Assembly: GCA_902766575.1 (NCBI GenBank)
Contig: CACXED010000252.1
Coordinates: 1-8,729, forward strand
Reading direction: 5' to 3'
Origin: an uncultured Ruminococcus sp.
GTDB lineage: Bacteria; Bacillota; Clostridia; Oscillospirales; CAG-272
Length of the DNA: 8,729 nt
Positions 5,920-8,729 of the stretch are shown here, one piece after another (positions within the stretch are counted from its first letter, which is position 1; the number at the start of each line of letters is the position of its first letter). Made by a program: the position numbers and the translations under genes. The notes below the pieces were generated by a model. The model saw only the letters and a list, made by a program, of their open reading frames with translations. It did not search any database and had not been told where the DNA came from.

Positions 5920-7830
5920 ATGCCTGCAGAGGTAAACAATACTGAAACTGAAAAGGGCGGTATTTCCGTCGAAATCGAACACATATTCCCGATCATCAAA
6001 AAGTGGCTCTACTCCGAGAAGGAGATCTTTCTCCGCGAGATCGTCTCCAACGCCTGCGACGCGGTCACAAAGCTCAAGCGGCTGATGTCGCTCGGCGAGG
6101 CTAAGGATATCGAGGATAACTTCAGGATCACCGTCACGCTCGACAAGGCGGCGCGCACGCTGACCGTCTCGGACAACGGCATCGGCATGACCGAGGACGA
6201 GGTCAGACGCTACATCTGCCAGATCGCGCTCTCCGGCGCGCTCGAGTTCATCCAGAAGTACGAGGGCAAGGACGATGACGCCGCCAAGGACGGCATAATC
6301 GGTCACTTCGGACTCGGCTTCTACTCGGCGTTCATGGTCAGCGACACGGTCGACGTCATCACCCGCTCCTACACGACCGAGGACGCGGTCAAGTGGGTCT
6401 GCTCCGAAGCCGGTAATTACGAAATCACGAAGAACTACTATCGCGCCGAGCGCGGTACCGACGTCGTCATGCACATCATGAAGGACGAGGACGAGTTCCT
6501 CGACGAGAACCGCATCCGCGGTATCCTTGAAAAGTACTGCTCGTTCATGCCTGTGGAGATCTACCTCGACGTCGTAAAGACCGAGGAGGAACAGAAAAAG
6601 GAGGACGAGGCCAAAAAGGACGAGTCCGCAGAGGACAAGACCGAGCCAAAGCCCATCAACGACATCCATCCCCTCTGGCAGAAGAACCCCTCCGACTGCA
6701 CCGACGAGGAGTACGACGAGTTCTATCACAAGGTTTTCCACGACTACCGCGAGCCGCTTTTCCACATCCATCTCAACGCCGACTACCCGCTGAACTTCAA
6801 GGGAATCCTCTACTTCCCGAAGCTCGCGCACGAGTACGACAGCCTTGAGGGCGAGGTCAAGCTCTATTACAATCAGGTGTTCGTCGCCGACAATATCAAG
6901 GAGGTCATTCCCGAGTATCTGCTGATGCTCAAGGGCGTGCTCGACTGCCCCGAGCTTCCGCTGAATGTCTCGAGAAGCTATCTCCAGAACAGCGGCTATG
7001 TCGCAAAGATCTCGGCTCACATCGTCAAAAAGGTCGCCGACAAGATCAACTCGATGTTCAGGACCGACCGCGAGAGCTATGAGAAGCTCTGGAACGATCT
7101 CAAGACCTTTGTCGAGTACGGCTGTCTGCGCGACCGCAAGTTCTACGACCGTCTGAAGGACTCGATTCTCTATCAGGACACCGAGGGAAAGTTCGTTACG
7201 CTCAAGGAGTACCTCGAAGCCGCAAAGGAAAAGCACGAGAACACGATCTACTACACCGCCGACAAGACCTCTCAGGCGCAGTACATCGCAATGTTCGCCG
7301 CCGAGGGAATAGAGGTCGTCGTCCTCGACAAGCTCATCGACACGCAGTTCATCAACGTCATCGAGCAGGAGAACGACGGCGTGAAGTTCGTCCGCATCGA
7401 CGCTGACGTCGCATCCGCGCTCAAAGCCGAGGGAACCGCTGAGAATAACGAAAAGCTCGCCGAGCTCTTTAAGAAGGTCAGCGGCAACAAGGAGCTCAAG
7501 GTGAACTTTGAGCTGCTCAAGAACGCCAAGATCCCGGCGGTGCTCAACATCTCCGAGCAGTCGCGCCGCATGGACGACATGATGAAGATGTACCGCGCCG
7601 CAGGAAACGACGTCGGAACGATGAGCTTCCCGACCGACGCGACTCTCGTCGTCAACGCTTCCAGCCCGCTTATCACCCGTCTCGCCGCCGAGGTCGAGAC
7701 CGACGAGGGCAAGGCTGAAAGAATCGCAAAGCAGATCTACACGCTCGCGCTGCTCTCTCAGCGCCAGCTCACCGCCGACGAGCTCCAGAGCTTCCTTAGC
7801 GACAGCTTTGATATGCTCGAGCAGTACTGA
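5920..7830 (+). CDS. htpG: HtpG, bacterial Hsp90 molecular chaperone
   Basis: A 636-residue cytosolic ATP-dependent chaperone, close to the length of E. coli HtpG. The GHKL ATPase domain shows the N-box FLREIVSNACDA with E40 (general base) and N44 (Mg-ATP), the DNGIGMT motif (85-91) and the lid-end glycine motif GHFGLGFYSAF (128-138). A highly charged linker, rich in Glu and Lys (about residues 220-244), joins it to the middle domain. There LPLNVSRSYLQNSG contains R352, matching the arginine that contacts ATP gamma-phosphate in Hsp90s. The C-terminal dimerisation part ends at SFDMLEQY, with no MEEVD tail, as expected in bacteria. The start is supported by AGAGG (5907-5911) 8 nt before the ATG. 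It has its own promoter and a long structured leader, and aroC follows 31 nt after the stop. Confidence 0.97.
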   Translation: MPAEVNNTETEKGGISVEIEHIFPIIKKWLYSEKEIFLREIVSNACDAVTKLKRLMSLGEAKDIEDNFRITVTLDKAARTLTVSDNGIGMTEDEVRRYICQIALSGALEFIQKYEGKDDDAAKDGIIGHFGLGFYSAFMVSDTVDVITRSYTTEDAVKWVCSEAGNYEITKNYYRAERGTDVVMHIMKDEDEFLDENRIRGILEKYCSFMPVEIYLDVVKTEEEQKKEDEAKKDESAEDKTEPKPINDIHPLWQKNPSDCTDEEYDEFYHKVFHDYREPLFHIHLNADYPLNFKGILYFPKLAHEYDSLEGEVKLYYNQVFVADNIKEVIPEYLLMLKGVLDCPELPLNVSRSYLQNSGYVAKISAHIVKKVADKINSMFRTDRESYEKLWNDLKTFVEYGCLRDRKFYDRLKDSILYQDTEGKFVTLKEYLEAAKEKHENTIYYTADKTSQAQYIAMFAAEGIEVVVLDKLIDTQFINVIEQENDGVKFVRIDADVASALKAEGTAENNEKLAELFKKVSGNKELKVNFELLKNAKIPAVLNISEQSRRMDDMMKMYRAAGNDVGTMSFPTDATLVVNASSPLITRLAAEVETDEGKAERIAKQIYTLALLSQRQLTADELQSFLSDSFDMLEQY

Positions 7831-7850
7831 GATCAAAAAATAATTTCAAT

Positions 7851-7859
7851 GAGGTGATC
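7851..7859 (+). promoter_or_regulatory. Ribosome binding site of aroC
   Basis: GAGGTGATC is a nine-base match to the complement of the 16S rRNA 3' end, with GAGG ending 7 nt before the ATG at 7862. It fixes the aroC start. Confidence 0.88.
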
Positions 7860-7861
7860 AT

Positions 7862-8729
7862 ATGCCGTCCGTATATGGGCGCAAGCTGAAGCTGTCGATC
7901 TTTGGAGAATCTCACGGAGAGGCGATCGGAGCCGTCATCGACGGTTTTCCCGCCGGACTTCGCATCGACAACGATTTTATCGCCGCGCAAATGAAGCGCC
8001 GCGCTCCCGGCGGAGCGCTGTCCACCAAACGCAAGGAGGACGATCTGCCGCACATCATAAGCGGCGTATCGGACGGCTATACCAACGGCTTTCCGATCTG
8101 CGCGGTGATTGAAAATACCAATCAGCGCAGCGGAGATTACGGACGCCCGACTCTCCCGCGCCCGAATCACGCCGATTATCCCGCGCTCTTAAAGTACGGC
8201 GAGCACTGCGAGCTGCACGGCGGCGGTCACTTTTCGGGAAGGCTGACGGCGCCGCTGACCTTTGCCGGCGGGCTGTGTATGCTCTATCTGCGCGAGCGCG
8301 GAGTATCGGTTGCCGCGCATCTCAAGCAGATACTCAACGTCACCGACAGCGCTTTTCCCTTTGACGTCTCTCCGGCGCAGCTCGACGCTCAGCGCGAGCG
8401 CGATTTCCCGACTATCGACCCGATGACCGCCGAGGCGTTCAAGACGATCATCAACTCGGCAAAGGTCAAGGGCGATTCGGTGGGAGCGATCATCGAGTGC
8501 GCAGCCGCCGGACTTCCGGTAGCGCTCGGAGAGCATATGTTCGGAAGCGTTGAAGCGGAGATATCGCAGCTCGTGTTCGCGATTCCCGGCGCCAAGGGCG
8601 TTCAGTTCGGCGCGGGCTTTGATTTCTGCAAGATGTACGGCTCGGAGGCTAACGACGTTTACGAGTACCGGGACGGAAAGGTCGTCACAAAAACCGGGAA
8701 CTGCGGCGGAATCGTCGGCGGTATGACGA
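7862..8729 (+). CDS. aroC: Chorismate synthase, 3' end cut by window
   Basis: The first 289 codons of chorismate synthase, which turns 5-enolpyruvylshikimate-3-phosphate into chorismate using reduced FMN, the last step of the shikimate pathway. The family usually has about 360 residues, so roughly the last fifth is missing. The N-terminus SVYGRKLKLSIFGESHGEAIG holds the signature GESHG with H18. PRPNHADY holds the second conserved His (H103); the common form is RPGHAD, so Gly is replaced by Asn. The FMN/phosphate-binding segment reads GGGHFSGRLTAPL (120-132) rather than the GGGRSSARET form of proteobacterial enzymes; my recollection is that this variant is common in Clostridia. It lies 31 nt after htpG with no terminator or clear promoter between, so read-through from htpG is likely. 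The frame stays open to the window edge. Confidence 0.95.
   Translation, partial: MPSVYGRKLKLSIFGESHGEAIGAVIDGFPAGLRIDNDFIAAQMKRRAPGGALSTKRKEDDLPHIISGVSDGYTNGFPICAVIENTNQRSGDYGRPTLPRPNHADYPALLKYGEHCELHGGGHFSGRLTAPLTFAGGLCMLYLRERGVSVAAHLKQILNVTDSAFPFDVSPAQLDAQRERDFPTIDPMTAEAFKTIINSAKVKGDSVGAIIECAAAGLPVALGEHMFGSVEAEISQLVFAIPGAKGVQFGAGFDFCKMYGSEANDVYEYRDGKVVTKTGNCGGIVGGMT

Noticed and set aside
5917..7836. A 639-codon open frame on the minus strand exactly opposite htpG
   Set aside because: The translation is a low-complexity run of Val, Leu, Asp and Glu typical of the antisense of a GC-rich, acidic-protein gene whose codon bias avoids reverse stops. The plus strand is a clear Hsp90.

Overview
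The window reads as chromosomal DNA of a GC-rich, gut-type Clostridia relative (Ruminococcaceae/Oscillospiraceae-like). This is inferred from the small FeoB-associated Cys-rich peptide after feoB, the strong AGGAGG/GAGGTGATC-type ribosome sites, sigma-A-like TTGACA promoters, and a chorismate synthase with a GGGHFSGRL segment. I see no insertion sequence, phage gene, CRISPR array, tRNA or rRNA. Most of the window is ordinary core metabolism.

Layout. (1) 2-1066 (+): a Gfo/Idh/MocA-type NAD(P)-dependent sugar or polyol oxidoreductase, closed by a strong hairpin terminator. (2) 1169-4498 (+): a ferrous-iron uptake operon made of a promoter whose -10 box lies inside a perfect palindrome (likely a metalloregulator operator), feoA, feoB overlapping it by 11 nt, a 50-residue FeoB-associated Cys-rich membrane peptide at 3563-3715, and a cytoplasmic esterase of the tributyrin esterase/FrmB type. 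(3) 4506-4536: a 13-bp hairpin between convergent genes; its U-run serves the minus strand best. (4) 4543-5613 (-): an integral-membrane acyltransferase (Acyltransferase_3 family) with its own promoter; the AGGAGG site moves its start to the second ATG. (5) 5614-5919: a divergent intergenic region with two opposed promoters and, in the htpG leader, a long imperfect inverted repeat (17-position arms). (6) 5920-7830 (+): htpG (Hsp90). (7) 7862-8729 (+): the first 289 codons of aroC (chorismate synthase), cut by the window end and probably co-transcribed with htpG.

Functionally, FeoA, FeoB and the Cys-rich peptide should import Fe(II), with transcription likely shut off by a metal-bound repressor at the palindrome. 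The esterase shares this transcript, which makes an iron-linked role worth testing but not established. The acyltransferase, htpG and aroC are unrelated housekeeping or envelope functions. The least explained items are the inverted repeat before htpG, the esterase in the feo operon, and a His-rich patch in FeoB.
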